This document shows, piece after piece, positions 50,011 to 60,405 of a DNA stretch of 64,000 nucleotides. Source of the stretch: Parafrankia discariae (GTDB lineage Bacteria; Actinomycetota; Actinomycetes; Frankiales; Frankiaceae). The stretch lies in NCBI RefSeq assembly GCF_000373365.1, contig NZ_KB891230.1:279975-343974 (forward strand). Reading direction: 5' to 3'. A model generated the notes under the pieces. That model was not told where the DNA came from, ran no database searches, and was given only the letters and a program-made list of their open reading frames with translations. A program made the position numbers and the translations under genes. Each line of letters begins with the position of its first letter. Position 1 is the first letter of the stretch.

Positions 50011-50835
50011 ATGAACGCCCACGTCGGGCCTCGTTCGGGCTCACCGTCACTTTCGCCGGTCTCGCAGTCGCAGTCGTCGCGGTCGTCATCGTCGCCGGGA
50101 TCGGGACCGGAGTACACACCGTCCGCCGTGCCGCTCGACATCCTGCTGGGCTGCGCGCGCTCGCACGCCAGGCTGCTCGAAGCCGTCGCCCGCGTGGACG
50201 ACCTGACCGCCCGCCGGCCGTCCCTGCTGCCCGGCTGGACCGTCGGCCACCTCGTCACCCACCTGGCGCGCAACGCCGACAGCCACACCTCGATGTTCGA
50301 GGCGGCGGCCGAAGGACGGACCGTCGCGCAGTACCCGGGCGGGCTGACCCAGCGCGACGGCGGCATCGAGGCGGGTGCCCACCAGCCGGCCGACCTGCTG
50401 CTCGCCGACCTCGGCGCCGCGGTGGCCCGGCTCGAACGAGCCTGGGACGGCACCCATGTCGACGTCTGGCGCGGCGGCCTGGGGCTGACCGCGGCGCGCG
50501 GCGCGACGAGCCTGTCCGACCTGGTGTTCCTGCGGTGGCGGGAGGCCGAGATCCACCTCGTCGACCTCGCGCTGACCGATCGCGGCGGCCCGGAGTGGGA
50601 CGACCTCAGCCCCGCCTACGTCGCGGCCGAGTGGGCGTGGAGCACCCGGCTGCTGCCCGAACGGCTGCCCGCCGAGGTCACTGTCCTGCTCACCCCGGGG
50701 GACCGGCCGTCGCGCGCCGTGGGGCGGGGTTCGCGGGTCGTCCGGGTGGACGTCCCGACGCTGCCGGCGCTGCGCTGGCTGACCGGTCGGGACGTCGGCG
50801 ACCCGGCCTGGCCGCAGCTGGGCCCCTGGACCTGA
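50011..50835 (+). CDS. Maleylpyruvate isomerase family mycothiol-dependent enzyme
   Basis: 274 residues. The DinB-like N-terminal bundle begins after a ~40-residue Ser-rich lead: SHARLLEAVARVDDLTARRP, then LLPGWTVGHLVTHLARNAD with the metal-binding His pattern, and FLRWREAEIHLVDL with the third His. Proteins of this family use mycothiol or related thiols to isomerise or detoxify. ATG at 50011 has a GAGGAGGA site ~10 nt upstream, but a GTG at 50128 would start closer to the conserved domain. Confidence 0.82.
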   Translation: MNAHVGPRSGSPSLSPVSQSQSSRSSSSPGSGPEYTPSAVPLDILLGCARSHARLLEAVARVDDLTARRPSLLPGWTVGHLVTHLARNADSHTSMFEAAAEGRTVAQYPGGLTQRDGGIEAGAHQPADLLLADLGAAVARLERAWDGTHVDVWRGGLGLTAARGATSLSDLVFLRWREAEIHLVDLALTDRGGPEWDDLSPAYVAAEWAWSTRLLPERLPAEVTVLLTPGDRPSRAVGRGSRVVRVDVPTLPALRWLTGRDVGDPAWPQLGPWT

Positions 50836-50921
50836 TCCCACCGGCGCCCGTGCCAGGCCGGCCTGCCGGTGTGCCGGCCCGCCCGGGGCGGGGAAATCAC
50901 CGCCATCCAGAATGTCCGGGT

Positions 50922-51983
50922 GTGATCTCGATGGCGCTGTTCAACAACAAGGGCGGCGTGGGCAAGACGACGCTCGCTTACCACCTGGCCCACATGTTCC
51001 AGCGGATGGGACACCGGGTGCTCGCCGTGGACCTCGACCCCCAGGCGAACCTGACCGCCCAGTTCCTGGACGAGGACGAGCTCGCCAGCATCTGGAAAGA
51101 GGACGACGACCTCGGATCCTCCGCGCCCCGGCCGGCCGTGCTCGACCCGCGCCGCAGCCGGATCGGAGCCGGCAACGGCACCCTGGCCACCGCCATCGAA
51201 CCGATCATGGAAGGTGTCGGGGACGTCCGGCTGAGCGAGCCGGTCACCGTCGAGGACGGCCTGTGGCTCCTGCCCGGGGACGTCAATCTCGCCAGTTTCG
51301 AGGACCGGCTCTCCGCGGCGTGGCCCAACAGTTTCCTGGGCCGGGACGTCGCCGCGCTGCGCACCACCACCGCGCTGCACCGCGCCATCGACCACGGTGC
51401 CCGGGAGACCGGCGCGGACATCGTGATCATCGACGTGGGGCCGAACCTCGGTGCCATCAACCGCGCGGCGCTGCTCTCCGCCGACACGATCCTGATGCCC
51501 CTGGCGGCCGACCTCTTCTCGCTGCGCGGCCTGCGCAACATCGGACCCACCCTGCGGGACTGGCGGATGACCTGGCAGGGCACGATCCTGCCGCGGATCC
51601 CCGAGCGGATCCCGGCGCCGCGCGGCCTGATGATGCCGATCGGCTACATCCTGGTCGAACCGCCGGCCCGCGCGGACCGGCCGTCGAAAGGCCATGGGCG
51701 GTGGCTGGACCGCATCCCGGGCGTGTTCGCAACCTCCGTGCTCGGCTCGGCCGTCCCGGCCGCCGGTGACCGCTCCTTCGAGATCGCGACCATGAAGAAC
51801 TACGCCGCGTTGATGCCCCTCGCCCAGGACGCCCGCAAGCCGATGTTCGAGCTGCGCTCCGGGGACGGCGCTGTCGGGGGAACGCAGAGCGCCGTACGGC
51901 GCTGCTTCTCGGACTTCCGGGAGCTGGCGACAAAGGTTCGGGACAGACTCGTCTTCATCGACCCGACGCTGCGCCGAGGCTGA
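50922..51983 (+). CDS. Orphan ParA-like ATPase
   Basis: 353 residues. The deviant Walker [20 protein letters not shown] begins within 10 residues of the start, then AVDLDPQANLTAQF, and the Walker B-like IVIIDVGPNLGAINRAAL. The middle contains ~60 residues not found in chromosomal ParA and the C-terminal half differs clearly from the parA at 11526-13028. No parB follows. GTG (50922) or ATG (50931) could be the start. Immediately downstream lies a gene-free region with seven AT-rich boxes, suggesting a partition-like or DNA-positioning role, which is inference. Confidence 0.85.
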   Translation: MISMALFNNKGGVGKTTLAYHLAHMFQRMGHRVLAVDLDPQANLTAQFLDEDELASIWKEDDDLGSSAPRPAVLDPRRSRIGAGNGTLATAIEPIMEGVGDVRLSEPVTVEDGLWLLPGDVNLASFEDRLSAAWPNSFLGRDVAALRTTTALHRAIDHGARETGADIVIIDVGPNLGAINRAALLSADTILMPLAADLFSLRGLRNIGPTLRDWRMTWQGTILPRIPERIPAPRGLMMPIGYILVEPPARADRPSKGHGRWLDRIPGVFATSVLGSAVPAAGDRSFEIATMKNYAALMPLAQDARKPMFELRSGDGAVGGTQSAVRRCFSDFRELATKVRDRLVFIDPTLRRG

Positions 51984-54215
51984 GCCGCCCGCCGCCCGCC
52001 GCCCGCCCACCGCCACCGGCGCTCACTGGCTCGGCAGAGGCTCGCGGGCGCGGCGGACTCCAGAGATCCGTCATGGTGACGGTTCGCGAAATTTTCTTGT
52101 CGTAAAACGTCGACGATGACCGCCCGGACCGTCGCGATTATCAGGTGACGGATGCCGGCCGGGGTGATGGTTACTTATCTTTGCTTGTCGTCAAAATCTA
52201 CCGATGACCATCGGCGCGTGCCGCATCCTTCTGTATCGATTTCCCCGGCTGGAGAAGGTTGTTTTCTTTTGCTGATCGTCAAACGATCACGGAAACCGTC
52301 GGCGATGGCCGATCGATTCGTCGTCGGACTCCGCGGATGGTCATGGCCATTCATTTTGCTGATTGTCAAATGATACCGATGACCATGGCTGGTGTCCGAA
52401 GGCGTCGCGAACCAATTCCGTGGCCGGTTTCTGTCCAATTATTTTGCTCATCGCCAAACGTTGACGGACTCCAGATGAGGTGTCTGGAGGATCGGACAGT
52501 GCAAGCCCCGCAGGGGTTCTGGTGGTGGAACTCAAAAATTTTGCTTGCCGTCAATCGGAATCGATGACCTCCGGCGCTATGTGCTGGAGGATTCGGACGC
52601 TGCCCGTGTGGGGAGTGAGTGTACGACGTTTGCTTAGCGACAAAATACGTCGGACTCCAGTGAGGACGCCGGTGACCGGCTCGCCCTTTTGCGCTGTCCC
52701 TGGCGTCGCCGTTGGCTTCCCGCTGGCTTCCGTCGGCTCCGCACCCCGCTGGCGGCGCCGGGTTGTCGGCTCCTGTACCCGCCGGGAATGCCGGATCCGG
52801 ACCCACCGGGAACGCCGGGTCCGTTTCGGTCGGGAAGCAGGATCTGTGTCGGTTGTGCTTTCTGAGCCCGCCGTCCGATCAGCTGACCGCACACCCTCCC
52901 CGGAACAAAGCGACCGGGTGCTTATGCATGGCGGGTCCCGCCGTCCAATGATGTGTGGCGCTTGAATGAGTCCTGGCTGTCCCTGGACCGCCACGGTTCC
53001 GCGGAACCGCGCGGAGGGACCTGGCTGGCGCGAATATTTATTGCACCGAACCTTTTTCCGCCAGGTCGGTTCCGCGTGAGACCGATCTGCGGGTGCGGTT
53101 CTCACAACTCCGGCGCACGCCGCCCGCCCGGCGGCGTTGCCGTCCCGAACGACCGGCCGCCATCATCTCCAACCGAAATCGATCATGGTGTTCTGCGGTG
53201 CACCCGCCCCGGGCGCGACACACCGCGGGTCGATCAGTCTCCGCGAGTTGGACCTGGTCGGCGGCGGCTCATCGCGGCAGTGAAGCCGGGCGGCCACGCT
53301 CGGCGTCGCTTCGAACCGCGGGCCGGCGGGTCAGCCCGGCCCAGTCCCGGGCTGACCCGGGTTGTCCACGGCGTTCATCCGAGAAAACCCTGACATCACC
53401 CATCTGAGGGCAGCGTGCGGCGACCGGAGATCCGGTGCCCCAGCCTCGATGCCCCCGGGCAGGCCGCGGAGTCCGCCGCCGGTCAGATGTCCCGCGGCAG
53501 CCGGCTCGTCTCACGGCGGCCGGCTCGCCCCGCTGCCGGGGAATGGCCGCAGTGCGCGCAGAAGGGCCGTGGCCGGGAATGCGTCAACGGATTCCGCGGG
53601 CGGTGCACGTCGCCCAGGGATTCCATGGTCAGCGGCAGGGAACCTTCCACAGCCATCCACAGGGCGTGCTTCTCAGCGCTGCCCAGCCGCGCTGACGATG
53701 CCCGCTGGCGGGCACCGTCGATGGCGGAACAGGCCTAACCGGACACAGCCCCAACCGGTCGAACAACGCTCCCACTGGGGCGAGCTAACGAGATCGTCAT
53801 ATGTGTTCACAACGCTTGTTGTGGAGAGCATGGCGCATTGCCACCCGTTTGTCACGAGCTACGGCCGATTCGTGGCACTCTGGTTCAACACACACCCTGG
53901 GTGGGCAGCGTCGCGGCGCGAAACCTCGACTACACACAACAAAGACCCATGTAAACGGCCCCTGAGCGTGAACTGGATGTGACTACTGGAGAACGACGCC
54001 ACCCACGCGTCGGCGGGGTTGGGCGCGACGGCGGCCGGCGACCCGCTGACGGACGACCGGCGGGCGCCACCGCGACAGCGTGAGCCGGCAGGTCTCTGGA
54101 CGGCCAGGCATCAGCGGCCAGGAGCCAGCCGGACCATCCCCGCGCTGGCAGTCATGCCGTACTCTTGACAGGCATCGGTCACTCAGGGCGGTGACGCCTG
54201 GGCGGTCGACCTCAC
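51984..54215. other. 2.2-kb gene-poor region between the orphan ParA gene and tRNA-Ala
   Basis: No protein-coding gene convinces me here, although several short frames exist. The first third carries the seven-copy repeat array. A partial extra unit (CGGACTCC near 52053) precedes it. Around 52780-52825 a ~20-bp GC-rich sequence (CCGGGAAYGCCGGRTCCG) is repeated twice. Base composition is visibly less GC-rich than in the flanking genes, with long A/T runs. The rest to 54215 shows only scattered box-like TCCACAG motifs near 53650. Confidence 0.6.
52092..52658 (+). repeat. seven-copy array of a 30-bp box with ~88-bp period
   Basis: Boxes begin at 52092, 52180, 52268, 52355, 52443, 52540 and 52629. 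Each has a 16-bp imperfect palindrome TTTGCTNNTCGNCAAA, exactly 7 nt of variable sequence, then GRNNNCC (GATGACC four times, GGACTCC twice, GGAAACC once). Intervals are 88, 88, 87, 88, 97 and 89 bp. The intervening DNA is mostly different but often starts with a hairpin, e.g. a 10-bp stem at 52568-52590. The boxes are too divergent and the spacers too long for CRISPR. See the findings. Confidence 0.85.
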
Positions 54216-54291
54216 GGGGGCGTAGCTCAACTGGCAGAGCACTGCCTTTGCAAGGCAGGGGTTAGGGGTTCAAGTCCCCTCGTCTCCACCA
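54216..54291 (+). tRNA. tRNA-Ala (anticodon TGC)
   Basis: A 73-nt body plus an encoded CCA. Acceptor GGGGGCG pairs with CGTCTCC (two G-T pairs). Anticodon arm CTGCC-TTTGCAA-GGCAG gives TGC. T-loop TTCAAGT. A TACTCT hexamer at 54160-54165 and a TTGACA at 54165-54170 lie upstream. Confidence 0.97.
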
Positions 54292-54626
54292 CGCAGAGTC
54301 ACATACATGATGACCTGCGAAGACGTTCAATTTATTGATCGTTTTTCTTGTGCGGCTGGCTGCGTGTCGCGTGGCGGCGAGGCGTTTGTGCAGGTCAGGG
54401 GCTTGCGGGTGGTTCGAGCCCCTTGCGCTCCTCGACTGCCTTGCTACTCACTGTAGTAAGTGCGGCTTGGGGGTCGCAGTGTCGTGAAGCTGCGATGCCG
54501 TCGAGGCCGGTGGTGAAGGTGGTGCTGTCGCGGTCGGATGCGCGGGCATGGTGCGCATGGGCGAGGTGACCAGCGGCGTAGGCGTTCGGGGTATTGGAGG
54601 GTCACGGAGTTGTCCCAGCTGGGCCG
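54292..54626. other. intergenic region after tRNA-Ala
   Basis: 335 bp without a gene. At 54391-54433 a segment resembles the 3' half of a tRNA (GGTTCGAGCCCC flanked by partly matching sequence), a possible decayed tRNA or attachment-site remnant. Confidence 0.35.
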
Positions 54627-55832
54627 TCACCGGGGTGAGGGCGCTGCCGGGAATGTGATGCGCAGGTCCAGTCCGCCGTCCTGCCTGGGGAGAGCGGTGA
54701 TCTGCGCGTGATGGCTGTCGGAGATGGCCTTGACGATCGTGAGGCCGAGGCCGAACCCGCGGCGGCCTGTGCCACGTGTTCGGTCGGGTCGGCCGCGCCG
54801 GAAGGGTTCGAAGAGTCCGTTCACGTCCTGAGGGCGCAGTAGCGGACCGCTGTTCGTGATGGCCAGGTACGTCGGGCCGGTGCCGGTGCCGATTCTGATC
54901 CAGCCGCCCGGCACGTTGTGGTTGGCCGCGTTCTCGACCAGGTTGCGGACGAGTTGGTGGAGCAGGATGGGATCGCCGAGCACCGGAGCGGTAGCCAGGT
55001 CGGCGGTGATCCGGGCGCTGGTCGGGGTGTCCGTTCTGGTCTGGGCGAGAACGTCGGCCGCGACGTCGGCGAGATCGACGAGGACCGGTTCGGTGAGTTC
55101 GTTACCTCCGTCGGCGAGGGTCAGGAGCCGGTCGACGAGGTCGGTGTTCCTGGTGTTGATGGCCAGCAGGCGGTCGGCGAAGTGGACGGTGTCGGGGTGA
55201 GCGGCTGGTTTGGTCGCTTCGAGCTCGATTACGGCTCGTTCCAGCGCGAGTGGGGTGCGTAGTTCGTGGGAGGCGCTCGCGACGAAGCGGCGTTGGCCAT
55301 CGAAGGCGTGGTCGAGGGTTTCGAGCATGGCGTCGAAGGCATCGGCCAGCCGTCTGATGTCGTCGCTGTGTCTGGTCAGCGCGATCCGCCGGCTGAGGTC
55401 GCGGTGCGGGCCGGTGGACCGCGCGATCTGCTCGGCGGTGGCGGTGATGGCATGGAGTGGTCGCAGGCCGCGGCCGGCGATGATCCAGCCGGTGCCCGAG
55501 GTGGCGAGGCCGATGGCGAGGACGATGCCGCTGCCTCGAACGAGGAGTGTGTCGAGGGCGGCGTTCCGGATCTTTTCCTCGTTGCCTCTGATCTGTTCGG
55601 TGAGGTCGTCGAGGCTGATCCGGCTCCCGTTGGGTGTGGTGATCGTCGTTTCGCCTGCCTGGCCGGCCCGCTGTTGCAGAGCGGCGATGCGGGACTCGGC
55701 GTCTCCGGTGAGCTCGGCGTCGAGGCGGGCTTGGACGACCAGGTAGAGCAGCGTGAGGATTACCGCTGCGGCGAGGATGGACAGTGCGCCGTAGAGGACG
55801 GTGAGACGGGCGCGCAGGCTCAGGCGGCTCAT
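54627..55832 (-). CDS. Sensor histidine kinase of an OmpR-type two-component system
   Basis: 401 residues. Two membrane helices (about 10-32 and 98-118) bracket a ~65-residue sensor loop. Then HAMP, the HisKA box FVASASHELRTPLALERAVIE with the phospho-accepting His, and HATPase_c with N-box LVRNLVENAANHN and GRRGFGLGLTIVKA. Its ATG overlaps the response-regulator stop (ATGA). The stimulus is unknown; the divergent ABC/adaptor operon suggests an envelope or export stress. Confidence 0.92.
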   Translation of the reverse strand: MSRLSLRARLTVLYGALSILAAAVILTLLYLVVQARLDAELTGDAESRIAALQQRAGQAGETTITTPNGSRISLDDLTEQIRGNEEKIRNAALDTLLVRGSGIVLAIGLATSGTGWIIAGRGLRPLHAITATAEQIARSTGPHRDLSRRIALTRHSDDIRRLADAFDAMLETLDHAFDGQRRFVASASHELRTPLALERAVIELEATKPAAHPDTVHFADRLLAINTRNTDLVDRLLTLADGGNELTEPVLVDLADVAADVLAQTRTDTPTSARITADLATAPVLGDPILLHQLVRNLVENAANHNVPGGWIRIGTGTGPTYLAITNSGPLLRPQDVNGLFEPFRRGRPDRTRGTGRRGFGLGLTIVKAISDSHHAQITALPRQDGGLDLRITFPAAPSPR

Positions 55833-56488
55833 CGGATGCGGTATCCGGCCGCCGGCAGCGTTTCGATCAGTTGCGGTGTGCCGAGCTTGCGGCGCAGTTT
55901 CATCACCGTCATGCGGACGGTGTTGGTGAAGGGGTCGATGTTCTCGTCCCAGACCTTCTCCAGTAGCTGCTCGGCGGACAGGACGCCGCCGGCGGCGCGG
56001 AGCAGTTCGACCAGGACCGCGTATTCCTTGTTCGTCAGGGTGATGGAGTGGCCGTCTCGGGTGACGGTCCGGCTGGCCTGGTCTACGCGTAGGCCGGCGC
56101 GTTCGAGGATTGGAGCGGCGGCCGGCGCGGTGCGGCGGGCGAGAGCGTGCACGCGGGCGGACAGCTCGGCCAGGGCGAAGGGCTTCACGAGGTAGTCGTC
56201 GGCGCCGATCGCGAGTCCTTCGACCCGGGCGCGGATCGCCGAGGCGGCGGTGAGCATCAGCACCCGGGTCGATCGTTGGGCCGCGACGATCGCGCGGCAG
56301 ACGTCATCGCCGTGCACGACGGGCAGGTCCCGATCCAGGACGACGACGTCGTAGTCGTGAGCGGCGTATTTCTTCAGTGCCTCGCCGCCGTCGTAGGCGA
56401 CGTCGACCGCGAACGACTCGCGTGTCAACGCCTCGCAGAGCGCACCGGCGAGCTCTGGTTCGTCCTCCACGACCATCACCCGAACCAT
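55829..56488 (-). CDS. OmpR/PhoB-type response regulator
   Basis: 219 residues. Receiver domain with acidic pocket (VVEDEP), phosphorylation site in VVVLDRDLPVVHG, Thr in MLTAAS and Lys in LVKPF. The winged-helix output domain has LTNKEYAVLVELLRAAGGVL and NTVRMTVMKLRRKLG. ATG at 56488 with a GGAAAG-type site. The promoter region between it and the divergent lipoprotein gene contains two 11-bp-spaced direct repeats in mirror arrangement, the expected binding site for this family. Confidence 0.93.
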   Translation of the reverse strand: MVRVMVVEDEPELAGALCEALTRESFAVDVAYDGGEALKKYAAHDYDVVVLDRDLPVVHGDDVCRAIVAAQRSTRVLMLTAASAIRARVEGLAIGADDYLVKPFALAELSARVHALARRTAPAAAPILERAGLRVDQASRTVTRDGHSITLTNKEYAVLVELLRAAGGVLSAEQLLEKVWDENIDPFTNTVRMTVMKLRRKLGTPQLIETLPAAGYRIR

Positions 56489-56553
56489 CCGCTTTCCGCC
56501 CTTCGCCTCGCCTGCGCCCCGGTGCGGTGCCCGTCCAGCGTGGCGCCGTCGGC

Positions 56554-56601
56554 ATAACCGTCGGATAACCAGCGCCGCCGACGTTACGGCCTGGTTATCC
56601 G
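56554..56601. promoter_or_regulatory. putative response-regulator operator between divergent operons
   Basis: ATAACC at 56554-56559 and 56565-56570 (11-bp pitch) is mirrored by GTTA at 56583-56586 and 56594-56597 (11-bp pitch). The inner halves form a perfect 11-bp inverted repeat, CGGATAACCAG / CTGGTTATCCG, at 56562-56572 and 56591-56601. OmpR/PhoB regulators bind direct repeats with an 11-bp pitch. Confidence 0.7.
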
Positions 56602-56658
56602 CGATGCCGTCCACTGGGCGCCGTACTCGGTATCGCTCGACCACGACGGAGGACACGG

Positions 56659-57162
56659 ATGATCAGAACCACGCGGCCGTTGGCGACGGCGGCCGCCGGC
56701 CTGAGCCTGGTGGTCATGGCGTTGGCCGGTTGCGGCTCCGGCGGTGGCACGGCGCCGGGCGGGACGGCGTCCGGCGGCGGTGTCACTGGGACGCCGACGG
56801 TACAGACGTACGCGCAGTGCATGCGCGACCACGACATCGACATGGCTGACCCGGACCCGTCCACGGAAGTTCCGCAGTTCGGGGAGGGTGTTGATCCGGA
56901 CGATCCAGCCGTGAAGCAGGCGCTGGCCGTCTGCCAGGATCTGCTTCCCGCGGGCAGCAGGGGAGAACCGGGCGACGCGGATCTCGATGTCTATGTGGCC
57001 TTCGCGCAGTGCATGCGCGACAACGGTCTGCCGGGCTTCCCCGACCCCCAGCCCGGCTCGGCCGGCGGCTTGTTCGCCGGCGCGGACGTTGACCGTGGCG
57101 ATCCGGCGTTCCAACAGGCGGCCCAGCAGTGCCAGGGCATCCTCGACAAGGCCGGCGCGTGA
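56659..57162 (+). CDS. Lipoprotein with two cysteine-containing repeats
   Basis: 167 residues. Signal peptide with a perfect lipobox (VVMALAGC). The mature part has two related segments, YAQCMRDHDIDMADPDP and FAQCMRDNGLPGFPDP, each followed later by another Cys (AVCQDLL, QQCQGIL), suggesting two disulfide-bonded units. First gene of a four-gene operon with an adaptor and an ABC transporter. A ligand-binding or sensing role at the cell surface is possible; no function is known to me. Confidence 0.75.
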   Translation: MIRTTRPLATAAAGLSLVVMALAGCGSGGGTAPGGTASGGGVTGTPTVQTYAQCMRDHDIDMADPDPSTEVPQFGEGVDPDDPAVKQALAVCQDLLPAGSRGEPGDADLDVYVAFAQCMRDNGLPGFPDPQPGSAGGLFAGADVDRGDPAFQQAAQQCQGILDKAGA

Positions 57163-57164
57163 CC

Positions 57165-58381
57165 ATGACCGGGACCGGGACCGACGAAACCAGAACCGGT
57201 GAGACCAGAACCGGTGAGACTTCCGTGACCGCCCCGCAGACGGCAGCCGAGTACAAGGCCGGCGGCCGGTATGTGCCGAGCAGGGCCTGGGCGCGGGCGA
57301 TGACTGCCTCGTGGACGAGCCCGCTACAGCGCCGACCACGCCGGCACCTGCTCGTCCTCGCGGGGGCGGGAGCCGTCGCGCTGATCGTCGCCGCCGCCCT
57401 GGGATTCGGCGGCAGCCCGCCGCCGTCGCCGACCGGGCCGGTTCCCACGGCGACCGCGACGGTCCAACGCGGCACCCTCACCCAGACCCAGCAGGTCGGC
57501 GGTCTGATCTCCTACGGCGAGCCGGTCGGGCTCGTCGCCCAGCAGCAGTCCGGAGTTGTCACCTGGATCGCAGCGCCGGGCCCAACTGTGAAGATCGGCC
57601 AACCCGTGTACGCGGTCGACGGCAGGCCGGTCATCCTTCTGCACGGCACCGCGACGCCGTACCGGACACTCGCCACAGGCACAGTGGGTCCCGATGTGAA
57701 AGAGCTGGAGGCCAGCCTCCAGGAGCTGGGCTACACCGGTTTCGCCGTTGATGACACCTTCGACGCCGCCACCGCCTCGGCCGTGCAGGCGTGGCAGGCC
57801 AAGAGCGGGCTACCCGTCACAGGCACAGTCTCCCCCGACCAGATCTTCGTCCACGACGGCGACATCCGGGTCGCCCTCCAGGCCATCCCGGTCGGCAGCC
57901 ATCTGGGTCTGCAACCCAACCAGCAGGTCATCACCTACAGCGGCACCACGCAGGTGGCATCGATCCCGCTGGACGTGTCGCTGCAACATCTCGTCCACGC
58001 AGACGACCCTGCGACCATCGCGCTTCCGACCGGTCAACATCTCGACGGCACGGTCAGCAGCGTCGGCACGGTCGCGCAGACCATTGAGGAGCAGAACAAG
58101 ACCTTCGTCACCGTGATCGTGTCGTTCGACGATCCCTCTGCGCTCGCCGGTGGCTTCGATTCGTCGCCGGTGACGTTGACGATCGTCACGGGGCAGCGGG
58201 CGAATGCACTGACCGTGCCGGTGACCGCGCTCGTGGCGAAGCCGGACGGCGGGTACGCGGTCCAGACGGTCCAGGACGGGCAGTCGACGTTCGTACCGGT
58301 GACGACCGGGATGTTCGCCAACGGCAAGGTCGAGATCAGCGGTGCGGGCATCGCCGAGGGCGTCACCGTGCGGGTCGCCCA

Positions 58382-58385
<4 letters not shown>
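57165..58385 (+). CDS. Periplasmic-adaptor-like membrane protein with a peptidoglycan-binding domain
   Basis: 406 residues. A cytoplasmic lead (~65) and one transmembrane helix ([20 protein letters not shown]) are followed by a RND/HlyD-like adaptor fold ([26 protein letters not shown]-like [10 protein letters not shown]). A PG_binding_1 module ([20 protein letters not shown]) lies in the middle, and barrel domains at the end ([20 protein letters not shown]). Such proteins partner MacB-type ABC exporters. It starts just after the lipoprotein stop, and its stop overlaps the ATPase start (GTGA). Confidence 0.82.
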
Positions 58386-59085
<700 letters not shown>

Positions 59086-59089
<4 letters not shown>

Positions 59090-60405
59090 CCACCGCCCGA
59101 TCAACGACCGGTGCCTCACCAACGACCGACGTGTCTACTCAGGACGGCATCTCGCCGACGAGCGAGTCCGGACCTGCGACTCACCCCGGACCGGTGCCGG
59201 ATGCCGACCCGGTGCTTCGCCCGGTCCGGCTCGCGGCGCGGGAGCTGGTCCGAGTCGGCACCGCAGGTCTGCGCTCGCGACCGACGCGTGTCGCGCTGTC
59301 CGCCCTGGGGATCGCGATCGGCATCGCGGCCATGATCTCGGTGATCGGCATCTCCTCCTCCAGCCGGGAGGACTTCCACCGCCAGATCGCCGCACTCGGC
59401 ACCAACCTGCTCACCATCAGCCCCGGCCAGAACCTCTTCGGTGATCAGGCACACCTGCCGACCGAGGCCGTCACAATGATCGGCGTGATCGGCGACGTCG
59501 AGTCGGTCAGCGCCACGGGCCTGGTGCCAGACGCCAAGGTCTACCGCAACGACCACATCCCGGCTGCGGAATCCGGCAGTATCGCCGTGCTGGCAACCAG
59601 GCTGGACCTGCCCGACACCGTCGGCGCCGACATCGTCGCCGGTACCTACCTCAACGAGGCGACCCAGCACTATCCCGCTGTGGTACTCGGATCGACGGCG
59701 GCAGCCCACCTGGGCGTCGACTCGACCGGACCGGATCAGCAGATCCACCTAGACGGCCAGTGGTTCACCGTGGTCGGCATCCTCGCCCCGGTCGGCCTCG
59801 CGCCCGAGCTCGACCGCGCCGCCCTCGTGGGCTGGCCCGTCGCCGCCGACCTGCTCGGCTTCGACACCCACCCGACCACCCTGTACACCCGCACAGACCC
59901 CAACCATGTCGAAGCCGTGCAGACGCTGCTCGCCCGCACGGCCAACCCCACGGCGCCCAACGAGGTCGACGTTTCACGTCCCTCCGACGCCCTCGCCGCA
60001 CAGCACGCGGCCGACTCCACCCTCGGCGGGCTCCTGCTCGGCCTCGGTTCCGTCGCGCTGCTCGTCGGCGGCATCGGCGTCGCGAACACTATGGTCATAT
60101 CCGTCCTCGAACGACGAGGCGAGGTAGGACTTCGCCGCGCGCTCGGGGCCACACGCGGGGACATCCGCAACCAGTTCCTCGCCGAGGCGCTTCTCCTGTC
60201 CACACTCGGCGGGATAGCGGGACTCATCCTCGGCACCGGCGTCACCACGTGCTACGCCACCACTCAGGCCTGGCCTACCGTCGTCCCCTCCTGGGCGATG
60301 CTTCTCGCTTTCGGCGCCACTATCGTCATCGGCGCGGTCGCCGGGCTCTACCCCGCCACCCGCGCCTCCCGCCTCCAGCCCACCGCAGCCCTCACCGCGC
60401 CCTGA
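59086..60405 (+). CDS. MacB/FtsX-type ABC transporter permease
   Basis: 439 residues. One transmembrane helix near residue 75 ([20 protein letters not shown]) is followed by an extracytoplasmic MacB_PCD domain (~220 residues). Three more helices form the FtsX domain ([56 protein letters not shown]). ATG overlaps the ATPase stop. The ~65-residue N-terminal extension is Thr/Ser/Pro-rich. Confidence 0.93.

Noticed and set aside
52092-52658. CRISPR array
   Set aside because: Boxes are too divergent, spacers of 57-67 bp are too long, and no cas genes are nearby.
52953-53393. 146-codon frame in the gene-poor region
   Set aside because: Poor start context, Arg/Pro-rich composition and overlap with frames on both strands.
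53640-53665. DnaA boxes at TCCACAG repeats
   Set aside because: Neither copy reaches eight of nine consensus bases, and the spacing is irregular.
53362-53982. 206-codon frame before tRNA-Ala
   Set aside because: No motif, no good start signal, and unlike the coding style of neighbours; treated as intergenic.
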